Source: Methylocystis sp. B8 (GTDB lineage Bacteria > Pseudomonadota > Alphaproteobacteria > Rhizobiales > Beijerinckiaceae). From it: 64,000 nt of DNA. The stretch spans positions 1-64,000 of the forward strand of contig NZ_VBTZ01000002.1 in NCBI RefSeq assembly GCF_005771425.1, written 5' to 3'. Position numbers and translations under genes: made by a program. Below, piece after piece: positions 63,863 through 64,000 of the stretch. How positions within the stretch are numbered: position 1 is the first letter of the stretch; the number at the start of each line of letters is the position of its first letter. Under the pieces are notes generated by a model. That model had not been told where the DNA came from. It did not search any database and saw only the letters and a program-made list of their open reading frames with translations.

Positions 63863-64000
63863 TCACGGAATTAGGACCATGGAGCCGCTGGTGGCGCGTG
63901 ATTCGAGCGCGGCATGCACCTTGGCCACATCGGCGAGCGGAAACTGCGCCGGTTCCGCGAGGTCCACGTAGCCCTGCTTCACCGCATGGACGAGATCGTC
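63863..64000 (-). CDS. Quinone oxidoreductase (zinc-free MDR type), C-terminal end
   Basis: Only the last 45 codons are inside the window: DDLVHAVKQGYVDLAEPAQF, then PLADVAKVHAALESRATSGS and MVLIP followed by TGA. The ALESRATxGSxVLxP ending is the normal C-terminus of NADPH:quinone oxidoreductases of the medium-chain dehydrogenase family. The cofactor domain lies beyond the right edge. Confidence 0.8.
   Translation of the reverse strand, partial: DDLVHAVKQGYVDLAEPAQFPLADVAKVHAALESRATSGSMVLIP

Overview
The window looks like chromosomal DNA of an alphaproteobacterial, type II methanotroph (Methylocystaceae, Methylocystis/Methylosinus-like). The main evidence is the 5' end of a pmoC gene (particulate methane monooxygenase subunit C) at the left edge. 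A PQQ biosynthesis operon (needed by methanol dehydrogenase) and a Rhizobiales-type gene set (TrcR, LdtR, DUF6163, UPF0262, DUF2948) support this. GC content is high and genes are densely packed on both strands.

Layout. 1-6.4 kb: pmoC end, then a periplasmic redox locus in which two divergent arms each carry a di-haem peroxidase and a phosphoesterase, plus a small cytochrome c. 6.5-18 kb: LuxR regulator, a gap with a possible small RNA, guaB, a membrane class III nucleotide cyclase, an ABC exporter, a small membrane peptide gene, an acyl-CoA synthetase, trcR and a DUF2157-like membrane protein. 18-25 kb: purM-purN-GST, ndk, a catalase-like unknown, tpiA and an arsR-arsC-acr3 arsenic operon. 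26-36 kb: ppk2, ppiD-trpE, a DUF6163 gene, ldtR, an M50 protease and trpG-trpD-trpC. 36-42 kb: moaC, two exported or membrane unknowns, moeA, psd-pssA and an alpha/beta-hydrolase lipoprotein. 42.5-45.7 kb: pqqB-pqqC-pqqDE (D and E fused, no pqqA beside them). 45.9-50 kb: fliJ, then, reading leftward, ctaA and a tightly overlapping three-gene unit: a membrane protein with a C-terminal CGxS-type cysteine tail, an MNIO (DUF692) oxidase and a small partner. 50-52.4 kb: merR, tRNA-Pro(GGG) and a decayed insertion bounded by a second copy of the tRNA 3' end. 52.4-60 kb: small exported proteins, a DJ-1/PfpI protein, an amidase and a hisD operon. 60-64 kb: purA with an attenuator-like leader, a DUF2892-like protein, rlmH, rsfS and the 3' end of a quinone oxidoreductase gene.

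The best candidate for an under-described system is the ctaA-TIGR04222-MNIO-partner operon. MNIO enzymes oxidise cysteines of peptide substrates, and here the likely substrate is the tail of an integral membrane protein encoded 9 bases after haem A synthase. Other notable items are a repeat element whose two ends supply the stop codons of both flanking genes, a tRNA-Pro island remnant, mutually exclusive hairpins before purA, the mirrored peroxidase/phosphoesterase locus beside pmoC, and a cysteine-rich gene broken by an apparent one-base loss. All assignments rest on reading the sequence; no database search was run.
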